DNA of 64,000 nt from Kibdelosporangium sp. MJ126-NF4 (GTDB lineage: Bacteria > Actinomycetota > Actinomycetes > Mycobacteriales > Pseudonocardiaceae), in contig NZ_CDME01000006.1 in the NCBI RefSeq assembly GCF_000826545.1, positions 155,063 to 219,062 of the forward strand, read 5' to 3'. The translations under genes were made by a program, and so were the position numbers. Of this stretch, positions 63,372-64,000 are shown one piece after another. The first letter of the stretch is position 1. Every line of letters begins with the position of its first letter. The notes beneath the pieces are model-generated. The model was not told the DNA's origin. It did not search any database and saw only the letters and a list, made by a program, of their open reading frames with translations.

Positions 63372-64000
63372 TCAGCCCGCAGCGGCGGGGTTCACCTCAG
63401 ACTTGGTGACCGCGCCCTTCTGCACGCCCCACTTCTCCAGGATCTTCTTGTACGTCCCGTCGTCGATCAGTGACTGGATGGCACCCTGCACGGCCTTGGA
63501 GTACTCGCCCTTGCCCTTGGGCAGCGCGAGCCCGTACGGGGCGCTGTCGTAGGTCTGGCCGACCTGCTCGAGCTGGTCGCCGGTCTGCTTGATCGCGTAG
63601 TCGATGACCGGCGAGTCGGCCACCATCCCCTGGACCCGCTTCGAGGTCAGCGCCAGGTTGGCGTCGGTCTGGTTCTGGAACTGCTGGACGTTGATGTCCG
63701 GCTGGCCGCCCTGCTTGCACTTGGCCTGCCTGGCCTCGAGGTCCGAGACCTGGGTCGTGCCCTTCTGGACAGCGACGTTCTTGCCGCACAACGTGTCCAG
63801 CGTCAGCTTGTCCGGGTTGCCCTTCAGCACGGCGGCCGATGTGCCCGCGGTGAAGTAGGAGACCATGTCGACCTGCTGGATGCGCTCGGCGTTGACCGTG
63901 AACGAGGACATCGCGGCCTCGTACCGGCCGGAGGCGAGACCGGCGATGATCCCGTCGAACGCGGAGTTCTCGAACGCCAGCTCGACGCCGAGCTTCTGCC
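63372..64000 (-). CDS. ABC transporter substrate-binding protein, C-terminal part (truncated by window edge)
   Basis: The frame is open to the right edge. The visible 200-odd residues begin QKLGVELAFENSAFDGIIAGLASGRYEAAMSSFTVNAERIQQVDMV, the family-3 (SBP_bac_3) pattern, and continue through DLEARQAKCKQGG, GKNVAVQKGTTQ and IKQTGDQLEQVGQTYDSAPYGLALPKGKGEYSKAVQGAIQSLIDDGTY to ...NPAAAG. The N-terminus and signal peptide lie outside the window. It precedes the permease gene, giving binding protein-permease-ATPase order. Confidence 0.92.
   Translation of the reverse strand, partial: QKLGVELAFENSAFDGIIAGLASGRYEAAMSSFTVNAERIQQVDMVSYFTAGTSAAVLKGNPDKLTLDTLCGKNVAVQKGTTQVSDLEARQAKCKQGGQPDINVQQFQNQTDANLALTSKRVQGMVADSPVIDYAIKQTGDQLEQVGQTYDSAPYGLALPKGKGEYSKAVQGAIQSLIDDGTYKKILEKWGVQKGAVTKSEVNPAAAG

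Noticed and set aside
1..64000. CRISPR arrays, prophage or transposase genes
   Set aside because: No regularly spaced short direct repeats, Cas-like proteins, integrases or transposases were found in the frames examined.

Overview
The window is high-GC actinobacterial chromosome and best fits the order Pseudonocardiales (Lentzea, Kibdelosporangium, Amycolatopsis and relatives). The evidence is the dnaK-grpE-dnaJ-hspR operon with HAIR operators, FadE5-type and EtfD-type beta-oxidation proteins, an F420-type LLM oxidoreductase, frequent GTG starts, many 4-bp start/stop overlaps, and long antisense open frames typical of high GC. Genus assignment is inference. No phage, integrase, transposase or CRISPR array was seen.

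Layout. 1-7.7 kb (minus strand): reductase-like protein cut by the edge, scramblase-like protein, SDR, membrane protein, clpB with a HAIR site, two MarR regulators and a flavin/FMN-type oxidase-like protein. 7.9-13.6 kb: flavohaemoglobin (plus) meeting the HspR-controlled chaperone operon (minus), whose promoter carries two HAIR repeats. 13.7-20.2 kb: DUF4097 lipoprotein, a 446-base gene-poor stretch with a long hairpin, a GH65 phosphorylase/HAD phosphatase pair, a serine hydrolase, and a TetR/SMR efflux pair with a palindromic operator. 20.3-28 kb: EtfD-like iron-sulfur reductase, Uma2 nuclease-like protein, a B12-binding radical SAM enzyme overlapping a LysE exporter, a cation efflux protein.

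26.9-38.3 kb is the most distinctive region. A molybdenum-hydroxylase operon (M, L, S, second L, GntR regulator, alpha/beta hydrolase) diverges from a fused malonyl-CoA-synthetase-like/amidase gene, an SDR without the usual catalytic residues, and a CoxG-like protein. A 15-bp sequence shared by the divergent promoter and the start of the SDR gene is a good candidate for the GntR operator. Together they look like an inducible catabolic system for a heterocyclic or amide substrate ending in malonate or a similar acid; the substrate is unknown.

38.4-51.8 kb: tRNA-Gly, dcd, a secreted DUF11 repeat protein, a phosphoribosyltransferase, a diguanylate cyclase, MFS and sodium:solute transporters, an LLM oxidoreductase, a LuxR regulator and a FadE5-like acyl-CoA dehydrogenase. 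The last gene and the EtfD gene share a TTACYSGCRAGTAR palindrome, suggesting joint control of fatty-acid oxidation. 51.8-52.5 kb is a 696-base nested inverted repeat with no gene. 52.6-64 kb: VanW-type cell-wall protein, a solitary GroES-like protein, an NHL/thioredoxin protein, a DUF4143 ATPase, small hypothetical proteins, a beta-helix membrane protein and a polar amino-acid ABC transporter whose binding protein runs off the right edge.
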